This document shows positions 35,943 through 43,657 of a stretch of 64,000 nucleotides of DNA, piece by piece. Each line of letters begins with the position of its first letter. Positions within the stretch are counted from its first letter, which is position 1. The translations under genes and the position numbers were made by a program. This DNA is from Dactylosporangium sp. AC04546 (GTDB lineage Bacteria; Actinomycetota; Actinomycetes; Mycobacteriales; Micromonosporaceae): NCBI RefSeq assembly GCF_022095675.1, contig NZ_JAHYSG010000005.1, positions 139,862 to 203,861 on the forward strand. Reading direction: 5' to 3'. The notes below the pieces were generated by a model. The model was not told the DNA's origin, made no database searches, and saw only the letters and a program-made list of their open reading frames with translations.

Positions 35943-35971
35943 GGGAACTTGTGCGGACGATCGCGCGACTA
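35943..35971 (+). promoter_or_regulatory. ECF-type promoter of the PCuAC gene
   Basis: GGGAAC (35943-35948) and CGACTA (35966-35971) are separated by exactly 17 bases, with the ATG of the PCuAC gene 38 bases beyond. It has nearly the same sequence as the promoter at 33698. Confidence 0.7.
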
Positions 35972-36009
35972 CCTCGCTGTTGTACGCCACCCACAGCGAA
36001 GGATGTCTG

Positions 36010-36540
36010 ATGTCGTTGCGCCACCGCAGTGTCCTGGCCGTCGCCGGCGCGATCCTCGTGTCCGCCATGGGCGCCTGCGGATCCGACGAGTCACCGAGCA
36101 CCGCACCGTCCGGCCAGTCCGCCCCGGCCAGTGCCAGCGCGCAGGCCGCCCTCGTCGTGAAGGACCCGTGGGTGAAGACGGCCCAGTCGGGCATGTCCGC
36201 GGCCTACGCCACCCTGGTCAACACGACCGGTGCCGAGATCGTCGTGGTGTCGGCCACGTCCACGGCGTCGCCGAAGATTGAGCTGCACGAGACGACCACA
36301 GTGGACGGCAAGATGGCGATGCGGCCCAAGGAGGGCGGGTTCGCCATCCCGGCCGGCGGCAGCCACGAGTTCAAGCCCGGCGGCGACCACTTCATGCTCA
36401 TGGACGTCACCACGCCCGTGAAGCCCGGCGACGAGATCACCGTCACCCTGACCCTCAAGGACGGCACCACGTTCCGGTTCACCGCACTGGGCAAGGACTT
36501 CGCCGGCGGCAACGAGTCCTACATGCCCGGCATGGGCTGA
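36010..36540 (+). CDS. PCu(A)C-type copper chaperone lipoprotein
   Basis: A 176-residue lipoprotein with lipobox M-G-A-C near residue 23 and a short Ser/Ala/Pro spacer, then a PCu(A)C domain (about 50-165). The Cu(I) site motif is visible in order: H in E-L-H-E-T, M in K-M-A-M-R, then H and M in G-D-H-F-M-L-M-D. Such proteins deliver copper to the CuA site of cytochrome oxidase or, in Streptomyces (ECuC), to secreted cuproenzymes. AAGGA precedes the ATG at 36010. The DyP peroxidase gene follows after one base, so the two are co-expressed from the ECF-type promoter at 35943. Confidence 0.92.
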   Translation: MSLRHRSVLAVAGAILVSAMGACGSDESPSTAPSGQSAPASASAQAALVVKDPWVKTAQSGMSAAYATLVNTTGAEIVVVSATSTASPKIELHETTTVDGKMAMRPKEGGFAIPAGGSHEFKPGGDHFMLMDVTTPVKPGDEITVTLTLKDGTTFRFTALGKDFAGGNESYMPGMG

Positions 36541-36541
36541 C

Positions 36542-37768
36542 GTGTCGCAGCCAGCCCGGCACCCGGTCAGCCGGCGATCCCTGCTGACCGGCAGTGCCCT
36601 CACGGTCGGCGGCGCCCTCGCCGGCGCCGCAGCCACCGCGGCCGCGACCGGTGGCAGCACCGGCGAGCCATCAACAACGTCCACTGTGGACCTCGGTGCG
36701 CAGGCTGTGCCGTTCCACGGCCCGCATCAGGCCGGCATCGAGACACCGGCCCAGGCGCATGCCGTGTTCCTCGCCCTCGACCTGACCGCCGGCGTCGACC
36801 GGCCGGCCCTGGTCCGGCTCATGCGGCTGCTCACCGACGACGCCGCCCGCCTCACCCAGGGCACCGCCCCGCTCGCCGACGGCCAGCCCGAGCTCGCACA
36901 CGTCCCGGCCCGGCTCACCGTCACGTTCGGCTTCGGCCCGCGCCTGTTCGACGCCGCCGGCCTGGCCGCGCAGCGCCCGGCCTCGTTGCAGCCACTGCCG
37001 CCGTTCGGCATCGACAAGCTGCAGGACCGCTGGTCCGGCGGCGACCTGCTCATCCAGATCTGCGCCGACGACCCGGTCACCGTCGCCCACGCGCAGCGGA
37101 TGCTGGTCAAGGACAGCCGCGCGTTCGCCACCGTCCGATGGCTCCAGCGCGGGTTCCGCCGCGGCCGCGGCATGCAGGACGACGGCGCCACCCAGCGCAA
37201 CGTCCTCGGGCAGCTCGACGGCACCGGCAACCCGGCCCCCGGCTCGGCGGTCTTCGCCGGTGCGGTCTGGACCGACGACGGCCCCGCATGGCTGCACGGC
37301 GGCACCACGCTCGTGGTCCGCCGCATCCGGGCCGAGTTGGAGGCGTGGGACGCCGCCGACACCGTCGGCAAGGAGTTCGCCGTCGGCCGCCGCCTCACCG
37401 ACGGCGCGCCGCTGACCGGGCAGCGGGAGACCGACCCGCCGGACTTCGCCGCGAGGAACGCGCTGGGCTTCCCGGTCATCTCCGAGTTCTCCCACGTCGC
37501 CCGCGCCCACGTCGCCGGCGACCGGCAACGCATCTTCCGCCGCCCGTACAACTACGACGAGCCGCCCGGCCCGGACGGCACGGCCGACAGCGGCCTCATC
37601 TTCGCCGCCTACCAGCGCGACATCGCCGCCCAGTTCCTGCCCATCCAGCGCAACCTCGCCGAGGCCGACCTGCTCAACGAATGGATCACCTCGATCGGCT
37701 CGGCCGTCTTCGCCGTCCCGCCGGGCTGCGAACCCGGCGGCTGGATCGGCCAGGGGCTGCTCGGCTGA
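36542..37768 (+). CDS. Tat-exported DyP-type haem peroxidase (DtpA/EfeB-like)
   Basis: A 408-residue dye-decolourising peroxidase. The N-terminus has a twin-arginine signal (S-R-R-S-L-L-T-G) and an Ala-rich h-region, so the folded haem protein should be exported by Tat. The DyP signature Q-L-D-G-T-G-N with the distal Asp lies near residue 223, and the proximal His is likely in S-H-V-A-R-A-H-V near residue 318. It uses H2O2 to oxidise bulky substrates. GTG start one base after the PCuAC stop. The pairing PCuAC-DyP matches the Streptomyces extracellular copper locus (ECuC-DtpA), where the peroxidase works with a copper radical oxidase in development. Confidence 0.93.
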   Translation: MSQPARHPVSRRSLLTGSALTVGGALAGAAATAAATGGSTGEPSTTSTVDLGAQAVPFHGPHQAGIETPAQAHAVFLALDLTAGVDRPALVRLMRLLTDDAARLTQGTAPLADGQPELAHVPARLTVTFGFGPRLFDAAGLAAQRPASLQPLPPFGIDKLQDRWSGGDLLIQICADDPVTVAHAQRMLVKDSRAFATVRWLQRGFRRGRGMQDDGATQRNVLGQLDGTGNPAPGSAVFAGAVWTDDGPAWLHGGTTLVVRRIRAELEAWDAADTVGKEFAVGRRLTDGAPLTGQRETDPPDFAARNALGFPVISEFSHVARAHVAGDRQRIFRRPYNYDEPPGPDGTADSGLIFAAYQRDIAAQFLPIQRNLAEADLLNEWITSIGSAVFAVPPGCEPGGWIGQGLLG

Positions 37769-37775
37769 CCGTACG

Positions 37776-38741
37776 ATGCGTCGCGTGCGGACCTGGAACT
37801 TCGGCGCCCTGCGGACGGCCACGGTCGACGGTGTGGTCGTCGCCGTCGGCATGTTCAGCACGGTCGACCAGGTCACGGTCTGCACACTGCACGAGGCGGA
37901 CACGGGCCGGCGGCTGGGCGGCTGGCCGATGCCCTACGACTGGTGCTTCTCCCGCCCCGACACCCACCTGTCGACGCTCGCGGCAGCCGGCGAGACGTAC
38001 TCGATCGTCCGCGGCCGCGGCTCCGACTACACCGTCCACCGGCTCACCCTCGACGGCCCGGTCCTGCTCGACCGGTCCGAACCGCACGACGACGGCATCT
38101 TCACCCTGGCGGCCGGCACGGTCTTCGGACGCCCGGCAGTGCTCAGCAGCGACTGGCGTCGCATCCACTACCACCACGTTCGTACCGGCGAAGCGCTCCG
38201 GGAGCCCTGGAGCGCGCCGGACGGCTGGCGGGTGGAAGATCTCGTCACGGTGGCGGAGCGCACGTACGCGTGGCTGGAACCGGCCGACGAGACGCCACGG
38301 ACCGACTGGCGCTGCTGGCTGTGGGACGCGATCACCTGCCGGCCGGTCGTACCGCCCACGTTCGTGCGGGGCTATCGCTGGGGCCCGTGGGCCCTCGGTC
38401 AGCGACCGGCACTGCTGGTGAAGACCGACTGGCAGGAGTACCGCGTCCTCGACCTGACCCTGCGGCGGCCGGTGGGCCCGGCACTGCCGCATTCGGTGGC
38501 CGAACTCAGCGCGCCGGGGCTCGGGGTCCTGCACGGCCGTCCGGTGCTGGCGGCCGCGGCCGGGACCGCACTCACGGTGTGGGACCTGCTCACCGGGTCG
38601 CCCCGGCACGTCGTCGCCCTGCCGGACCCGCCGCTCGCGGTGGCTGTCGTCGCCGACCGGCTGTACGTCGCCGACACCGCCGGGGAGATCAGCGCACACC
38701 GGGTGCCACTGCGGGCGCTGCACCCGTTCGCGGCCCGCTGA
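37776..38741 (+). CDS. Hypothetical protein with WD40-like repeats
   Basis: A 321-residue soluble protein with no signal peptide. Several repeats of the form hydrophobic strand, G-R-P, hydrophobic strand and T-G-x-P (for example G-R-P-V-L-A-A-A-A-G-T-A-L-T-V-W-D-L and R-L-Y-V-A-D-T) suggest a degenerate WD40/PQQ-type beta propeller. It starts 7 bases after the peroxidase stop, so it may be part of the copper operon. No direct copper motif is visible. The function is unknown. Confidence 0.65.
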   Translation: MRRVRTWNFGALRTATVDGVVVAVGMFSTVDQVTVCTLHEADTGRRLGGWPMPYDWCFSRPDTHLSTLAAAGETYSIVRGRGSDYTVHRLTLDGPVLLDRSEPHDDGIFTLAAGTVFGRPAVLSSDWRRIHYHHVRTGEALREPWSAPDGWRVEDLVTVAERTYAWLEPADETPRTDWRCWLWDAITCRPVVPPTFVRGYRWGPWALGQRPALLVKTDWQEYRVLDLTLRRPVGPALPHSVAELSAPGLGVLHGRPVLAAAAGTALTVWDLLTGSPRHVVALPDPPLAVAVVADRLYVADTAGEISAHRVPLRALHPFAAR

Positions 38742-38764
38742 CACGCCGAGCGAAGGAGCTTCCG

Positions 38765-38827
38765 GTGCCGACTGGTGTGCTGCTGGCCGTCCTGATCACC
38801 GCCGGCGTCGTCCTCATGAGCCTGTGA
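38765..38827 (+). CDS. 20-residue single-helix membrane peptide
   Basis: A 21-codon ORF (GTG start, TGA stop) with an AAGGAG Shine-Dalgarno 6 bases upstream. Apart from a few polar residues at the N-terminus, the product is one hydrophobic helix of Leu, Val, Ile, Ala and Gly. It lies in the 98-base gap between the propeller-like gene and pobA, on the strand of the copper genes. The spacing and RBS make translation plausible; the function is unknown. Confidence 0.45.
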   Translation: MPTGVLLAVLITAGVVLMSL

Positions 38828-38839
38828 CGACGTGCGACG

Positions 38840-40021
38840 TCACGGCGCGGGCCAGCCGGTGTAGCCCTCCGCGAGGAACCGGCGGCCCGCCTCGGACGCG
38901 ACCAGGGCGGCGAGCTCGCCCTCCTGGCGGCGGACGTCGAACGGGTCGGCGCCGGGCGGCGTGTGCAGCATGGTGGTCATCCAGTACGAGAAGTGCTGGG
39001 CCTTCCACACGCGGGCGAGGGCGCGGTCCGTGTACGCGTCGAGGTGCGACGGGTCGCGCCGCTTGACGGCGAGTTCGAGGACCTCGGCGAGCACCCGGAC
39101 GTCGGCGAGCGCGAGGTTCAGGCCCTTCGCGCCGGTCGGCGGTACCGTGTGCGCCGCATCCCCGGCGAGCACGAGGCGGCCGTGTCGCATGGGTTCCTGC
39201 ACGAAGCTGCGGAACGGCAGCACGGTCCGCTCGAAGATGGGGCCCTCGTTGAGGCGGAATCCGTCCGGGCCGGCCAGGCGGGCCTGCAGTTCGGCCCAGA
39301 CGCGCTCGTCGGGCCAGTCGGCCGGGTCGGTGGCCGGGTCGCACTGCAGGTACATGCGCTGGACGGTCGCGGTGCGCTGGCTGATGAGGGCGAACCCGCG
39401 GCCGGAGCGGGCGTAGATGAGCTCGGGGGCGCTGGGCGGTGCCTGGCAGAGGATGCCGAACCAGGCATAGGGATATTCCCGGAAGTACCACCGGCGGGCC
39501 GCTTCGGGGAAGGCGAGGCGGCAGGTGCTGCGGGAGCCGTCGGCGCCGACGAGGTAGTCGCAGGCGATCTCATGACCGAGGCCGTCCCCGTCGGTGTAGC
39601 GGATCACCGGCCGGTCCACGACGTCGGTGATCGCGGTGTCGCGCACGCCGAAGCGGACGTCGCCGCCGTCGCGGGCCCGGGCGTCGGCGAGGTCGACGAA
39701 GACGTCGGTCTGCGGGTACAGCCAGGTGGAGGCGCCGACCAGGCCCTGGAAGTCGATGCGGTGGCTCTCGCCGCCGAAGCGCAGGTCGATCCCGCGGTGC
39801 TCGTGGCCCTCGGTGAGGACCCGGTCGGCGACGCCGGCGTCGACGAGCAGGCGGACGCTGTCGCGTTCGAGGATGCCGGCCCGGTGCGTGGTCTCGATCT
39901 CGTGCCGGGTGCGGTGGTCGACGGCGACGGAGTCGATGCCGGCCCGGGCGAGCAGGTGCGACAGCATCAGCCCGGCCGGCCCGGCGCCGACGATGCCGAC
40001 CGCGGTCCGGGTGACGGTCAC
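38840..40021 (-). CDS. pobA: 4-hydroxybenzoate 3-monooxygenase
   Basis: A 393-residue group A flavoprotein monooxygenase that converts 4-hydroxybenzoate to protocatechuate using FAD, O2 and NAD(P)H. The FAD-binding G-I-V-G-A-G-P-A-G-L lies at about 9-18, the V-G-A-D-G-S-R-S motif near 158-165 and the second FAD motif G-D-A-A-H-T-V-P-P-T-G-A-K-G near 285. The length equals that of characterised PobA. GTG start at 40021 with GGAGG upstream. It is the last gene of the pcaHG-pobA operon, 31 bases behind pcaG, and feeds protocatechuate to the dioxygenase. Confidence 0.95.
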   Translation of the reverse strand: MTVTRTAVGIVGAGPAGLMLSHLLARAGIDSVAVDHRTRHEIETTHRAGILERDSVRLLVDAGVADRVLTEGHEHRGIDLRFGGESHRIDFQGLVGASTWLYPQTDVFVDLADARARDGGDVRFGVRDTAITDVVDRPVIRYTDGDGLGHEIACDYLVGADGSRSTCRLAFPEAARRWYFREYPYAWFGILCQAPPSAPELIYARSGRGFALISQRTATVQRMYLQCDPATDPADWPDERVWAELQARLAGPDGFRLNEGPIFERTVLPFRSFVQEPMRHGRLVLAGDAAHTVPPTGAKGLNLALADVRVLAEVLELAVKRRDPSHLDAYTDRALARVWKAQHFSYWMTTMLHTPPGADPFDVRRQEGELAALVASEAGRRFLAEGYTGWPAP

Positions 40022-40052
40022 GTGGTACCTCCGCCGAGCCTGGCCGCGGTGA

Positions 40053-40598
40053 TCACGCAGGGTCCGCCGCGTGCCGGGGGAACGTGAGGAACGTGGTCTG
40101 GTGCGGGCCCTGGAGGTGGATGTCGAAGCGCAGGTCCCCGCCGGTGTCGCGCTCGGCGACCAGCCCGGCCAGCAGCGGGTCGTCGCCGACGCCCGGGCCG
40201 GGCAGGTACGCGCGGGTGAACAGCCGGTCGAGCAGCCCGCGGGCGAAGATCACGACGGCGAAGAAGGGCGGCCGGCCGGGGGTGGTCGGGCCCGGCTCGA
40301 CGGTGGTGAAGCTGTAGCGGCCGCCCGGGTCGGTCGCGGCGCGACCCCAGCCGGTGAAGCGGGTGCCGTCGCGGCGCAGCGAACCCTCGACGGCCGGCAC
40401 GACGCCGTCCGGGCCGGCCTGGCGGATCTCCAGCAGCGCGTCGGGAACGGGCACGTCCTCGCCGTCGTACACCGTGCCGTGCAGGCGGATCGCGGCCGGG
40501 TGTGCCGGCGGGACGAGCTGGTGGCCGCCGGGGTACGGCAGCGCGAAGCCGTAGAAGGGCCCGATGGTCTGTCCCGGAGTGCTCGGCGGTGGGTTCAT
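40053..40598 (-). CDS. pcaG: Protocatechuate 3,4-dioxygenase, alpha subunit
   Basis: A 181-residue intradiol dioxygenase alpha chain. It begins P-P-P-S-T-P-G-Q-T-I-G-P-F-Y-G-F, the conserved N-terminus of PcaG, and has the L-L-E-I-R-Q-A and G-R-Y-S-F-T-T strands. As expected for the non-catalytic alpha subunit, the Tyr/His iron ligands are not all present. Its ATG overlaps the pcaH stop (ATGA). With PcaH it cleaves protocatechuate to 3-carboxy-cis,cis-muconate. The remaining beta-ketoadipate genes (pcaB, C, D, I, J, F) are not in this window. Confidence 0.95.
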   Translation of the reverse strand: MNPPPSTPGQTIGPFYGFALPYPGGHQLVPPAHPAAIRLHGTVYDGEDVPVPDALLEIRQAGPDGVVPAVEGSLRRDGTRFTGWGRAATDPGGRYSFTTVEPGPTTPGRPPFFAVVIFARGLLDRLFTRAYLPGPGVGDDPLLAGLVAERDTGGDLRFDIHLQGPHQTTFLTFPRHAADPA

Positions 40599-41338
40599 GC
40601 GGCGTCCAGCGGGGTGCGGTGCGATCCGGTGAGCACGATGTCCCAACGGTAGCCGAGCAGCCACTCGTGTTCGGACAGGTCGTGATCGTAGGTGGCGACG
40701 AGCCGCTCCCGGGCCTGCGGGTCGGTGATCGACTGGTAGATCGGGTCCAGGGCGAACAGCGGATCGCCGGGGAAGTACATCTGCGTGACGAGCCGTTGGG
40801 TGAAGTCGGTGCCGAACAGCGAGAAGTGGATGTGCGCGGGCCGCCAGGCGTTGGTGTGGTTGCGCCACGGGTACGGGCCGGGCTTGATGGTGACGAAGCG
40901 GTAGTTGCCGTCGCCGTCGGTGCGGCAGCGGCCGACGCCGGTGAAGTTGGGGTCGACCGGGGACGGGTGCTGGTCGCGCTTGTGGATGTACCGGCCGCCG
41001 GCGTTGGCCTGCCAGATCTCCACCAGCTGGCGGCGGATCGGCCGGCCGTCACCGTCGAGGACCCGGCCCTGCACGACGATGCGCTCGCCGATCGGCTCGC
41101 CGCCGTGCTGGATGGTCAGGTCGGCCTCGAGCGGGTCGACGTCGCTGTCGCCGAAGACCGGCGCGAGCAGCTCGGCGCCCTCGGGGTCGGCGTGGCGGAG
41201 GTCCTTGGTCGGGTGGCGCAGGATCGAGCCGCGGTACGGCGGGAAGGCCAGCAGCGGCTGCCGCGCGGGAGGTTCACCCGCGTGCAGCGCCGCGATCTCG
41301 GCGGAGATCTCCCGCTGTGACGGGAGGGTCGGCGTCAT
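40595..41338 (-). CDS. pcaH: Protocatechuate 3,4-dioxygenase, beta subunit
   Basis: A 247-residue catalytic subunit with Fe(III). The iron ligands can be assigned: Tyr in G-G-R-Y-I-H-K, Tyr in P-G-P-Y-P-W, and two His in P-A-H-I-H-F-S. The N-terminal P-P-Y-R-G-S-I-L-R-H-P segment is also typical. The start at 41338 (M-T-P-T-L-P) is preferred; no good Shine-Dalgarno is seen, so translation may be leaderless. It is first in the pcaHG-pobA operon and divergent from an IclR regulator, with the operator candidate at 41383 in between. Confidence 0.95.
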   Translation of the reverse strand: MTPTLPSQREISAEIAALHAGEPPARQPLLAFPPYRGSILRHPTKDLRHADPEGAELLAPVFGDSDVDPLEADLTIQHGGEPIGERIVVQGRVLDGDGRPIRRQLVEIWQANAGGRYIHKRDQHPSPVDPNFTGVGRCRTDGDGNYRFVTIKPGPYPWRNHTNAWRPAHIHFSLFGTDFTQRLVTQMYFPGDPLFALDPIYQSITDPQARERLVATYDHDLSEHEWLLGYRWDIVLTGSHRTPLDAA

Positions 41339-41382
41339 GGGGTGCAACCGTACGGCCTGCGGCCCGGGTGGTCTACGCTGGG

Positions 41383-41399
41383 CTTCCACTCAGTGGAAG
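41383..41399. promoter_or_regulatory. Putative IclR operator between pcaH and the iclR gene
   Basis: CTTCCACTCAGTGGAAG is a perfect inverted repeat with 8-base arms around a single C. It lies 10 bases upstream of the iclR start and 45 bases upstream of pcaH, so one bound dimer could control both divergent operons. IclR-family activators of aromatic catabolism (PcaR/PobR types) bind sites of this size. Confidence 0.6.
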
Positions 41400-41409
41400 G
41401 GAGCAGGGG

Positions 41410-42180
41410 ATGGCCGGACGGCTGTCGACCCCCGGGGCGTCCGTGGTGTCCCGGGCCTTCGCCCTGCTCGGCGCGTTCGACGACCGCCACCGCGGCCTCA
41501 CCCTGTCCGAGCTGTCCCGCCGGGCCGGCCTGCCCCTCGCGACGACCCACCGCCTGGTCGCCGAGCTCGTCGAGCTGGGCGCGCTCGCCCGCCACGGGTC
41601 GGGGCAGTACGTGGTCGGCCGGCGGATCTGGAGCACCGGCCTGCTCGCCCCGGTGCAGACCGGCCTGCGCGAGCTCGCCTCGCCGTTCCTGCACGACATC
41701 TTCGCCGCCACCCGGGCCACCGTGCACCTCGCCGTCCGGGAGGGAACCCAGGTGTTGTACCTCGACCGCCTCGGCGGCAGCGAGTCCGTGCCCATCGTCA
41801 GCCGGGTCGGCGGCCGCCTGCCGATGCACTGCACGGGCGTCGGCAAGGTCCTGCTCGCCCACGCCCCGCAGGACGTCGTCGCCGAGGTCCTCGGGTCGCT
41901 GCGCCGGGTCACGCCGTACACCGTCGTCCACGCCGACCTGCTCGCCGCCCAGCTGGAGCGGGTCCGCCGCGACGGCTACGCCACCACCGCCGACGAGATG
42001 ACGATCGGCGCCAGCTCCGTCGCCGTCCCGGTCCTGCGCGGCGGCACGGAGGTGGTGGCCGCGCTGGGCATCGTCGTGGCCCGCCTGCGCCGCGACCGCC
42101 AGCAGCTCGTCGCCGCCCTGCGGGTCGCGACGCAGGGCATCGGCCGCGTGCTCGACGAGTCGTCGCCGCCCCCGGACTGA
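41410..42180 (+). CDS. IclR-family regulator of the protocatechuate operon
   Basis: A 256-residue regulator. The N-terminal winged helix (about 12-75) contains L-T-L-S-E-L-S-R-R-A-G-L-P-L-A-T-T-H-R-L-V. The IclR effector domain (about 85-245) contains H-C-T-G-V-G-K-V-L-L-A and a final M-T-I-G-A-S-S-V-A-V-P-V stretch. It starts at the ATG at 41410 after AAGGGAGCAGGGG. Divergence from pcaHG-pobA and the shared operator region indicate that it senses protocatechuate or a later intermediate. Confidence 0.92.
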   Translation: MAGRLSTPGASVVSRAFALLGAFDDRHRGLTLSELSRRAGLPLATTHRLVAELVELGALARHGSGQYVVGRRIWSTGLLAPVQTGLRELASPFLHDIFAATRATVHLAVREGTQVLYLDRLGGSESVPIVSRVGGRLPMHCTGVGKVLLAHAPQDVVAEVLGSLRRVTPYTVVHADLLAAQLERVRRDGYATTADEMTIGASSVAVPVLRGGTEVVAALGIVVARLRRDRQQLVAALRVATQGIGRVLDESSPPPD

Positions 42181-42244
42181 GCCCCGTTCCTGGTACGGTG
42201 CCCGGTGGCCGCTCAGCCGGACAACGGGGGAAGGAGCGCCGCAC

Positions 42245-43654
42245 ATGGCCGCACTCAGCGAGCTCGTCACGCAGGCCCGCGCCCAGGCGGGCGACGGCGA
42301 CCGGGCCGGCTTCAGCCAGACCGTGGCCGCGTTCTCGCGCGAGGTCATCGAGCCGTTCCTCGCGCTGCTGATGGACGCGGACGACGAGGTGGCGCAGCTC
42401 GAGGCGCTGTGCGACGCCGTGTTCCCGCCGCCGGACCCCGCCACCGCGCCACCGGCCGGGTCACCGCACCGGCTGGTGTTCGCCGCCGACGTGCTCGACG
42501 CGCCCTGGCCGACCCCGCGGCGCACGGCCGCCCTGCTGTCCATCGTGGACTCCGGCGACACCCGGCCCGGCCAGCCGGTGCTCGACGCCCTCGCCGAGGA
42601 GGCGATCGCGGCACCGCCGTCACCGGCGCGCATCCGGCTGCTGCGCCGGCTGCTGTCCACCCCGGTCGGGTTCACCGGCCGGCCGGCCGCCGCGCGGGTC
42701 CTCGCGGAGCTCCACGCGGAAGGCAAGCTCAACGCCGCCGCCGTGGAGGCGGCGTTCACCGCCGACCGCCGGGTCGCCAACGAGGGCAAGGCCCGGCTCG
42801 GCGACGTGGTGTTCGGCGACGGTGCCGAGCGGCCCGACCCGACCGGCTTCCGCGCGGCGCTGCGCGAGCAGTACGACGAGCTGATCTGGCGGCTCACCGA
42901 GACACCGGACCCGGACGCCTGGCACCACACACCGCGCTCGCCGGCACCGCGCGGCACCCGGTTCGTCCGCCGCGGCCTCGACCTGCGGACCGGCCGGCTG
43001 CCCGCCCCACCCGGTGAGTACGTCGACGAGCTGGTCGCGTTCCTCTGCGGGGCGCAGCTCACCGCCGCTGAGCGGGCCGAGCTGGACGGCTGGCTGACCG
43101 GGCGGCCGACGGCCGAGCGGCAGCAGGTCGCACGCTCCCGGCAGGCGGCGGCCGACGCCGCGGCGAGGCGCGAGTCCACGGCGGGGCCGGCCGTGGCCGG
43201 CATCGAGCCCGACCACCACTACCCGGGCAACGCGGCGGGCTACGCCGCCGGGCGGCTCACCGCGACCGGGCCGGTGGCCGCCGCGCTGGCCCGCGCGCCG
43301 CGCGTGTTCCTCGCCGTCGTCGAGGACGACCCCGAGCAGTTCGCGATCCGGCGCGAGGAGCTGTGCGAGTTCCTGCACGTGGCCGGCGACGGCTGGAAGT
43401 ACGAGCTGAGCCTCACCGACGAGGTCAAGTCGATCGTCGAGACCGGCCCGGGAGAGGACGAGGACGACCTGCTGGAGCAGCGGATCGCCGCGCAGCCGGA
43501 CGTGAAGTCCGCGTTCCACGCCGACCGCGAGTGGTTCGAGGTCCAGCTGTCCCGGCCCCTGCCGGCCGACGAGATGCTCGCCCGCTACATCGACGCGCTG
43601 AGCGCCGCCAACCGCGAGCACGCCCGCCGGCTGGGGATCGCGGTCCCCGACTGA
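42245..43654 (+). CDS. Hypothetical protein, 469 residues
   Basis: A soluble, Ala/Glu/Arg-rich protein with no signal peptide or membrane helix and no domain I recognise. The first 230 residues look helical and repeat-like (L-D-A-L-A-E-E-A-I-A, A-A-R-V-L-A-E-L-H-A-E-G), reminiscent of HEAT-type adaptor domains. The last 150 residues are acidic (G-E-D-E-D-D-L-L-E-Q) and end in a helical tail. AAGGAG precedes the ATG. Its end is 3 bases from the end of the convergent isomerase-like gene. I could not assign a function. Confidence 0.65.
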   Translation: MAALSELVTQARAQAGDGDRAGFSQTVAAFSREVIEPFLALLMDADDEVAQLEALCDAVFPPPDPATAPPAGSPHRLVFAADVLDAPWPTPRRTAALLSIVDSGDTRPGQPVLDALAEEAIAAPPSPARIRLLRRLLSTPVGFTGRPAAARVLAELHAEGKLNAAAVEAAFTADRRVANEGKARLGDVVFGDGAERPDPTGFRAALREQYDELIWRLTETPDPDAWHHTPRSPAPRGTRFVRRGLDLRTGRLPAPPGEYVDELVAFLCGAQLTAAERAELDGWLTGRPTAERQQVARSRQAAADAAARRESTAGPAVAGIEPDHHYPGNAAGYAAGRLTATGPVAAALARAPRVFLAVVEDDPEQFAIRREELCEFLHVAGDGWKYELSLTDEVKSIVETGPGEDEDDLLEQRIAAQPDVKSAFHADREWFEVQLSRPLPADEMLARYIDALSAANREHARRLGIAVPD

Positions 43655-43657
43655 CGG

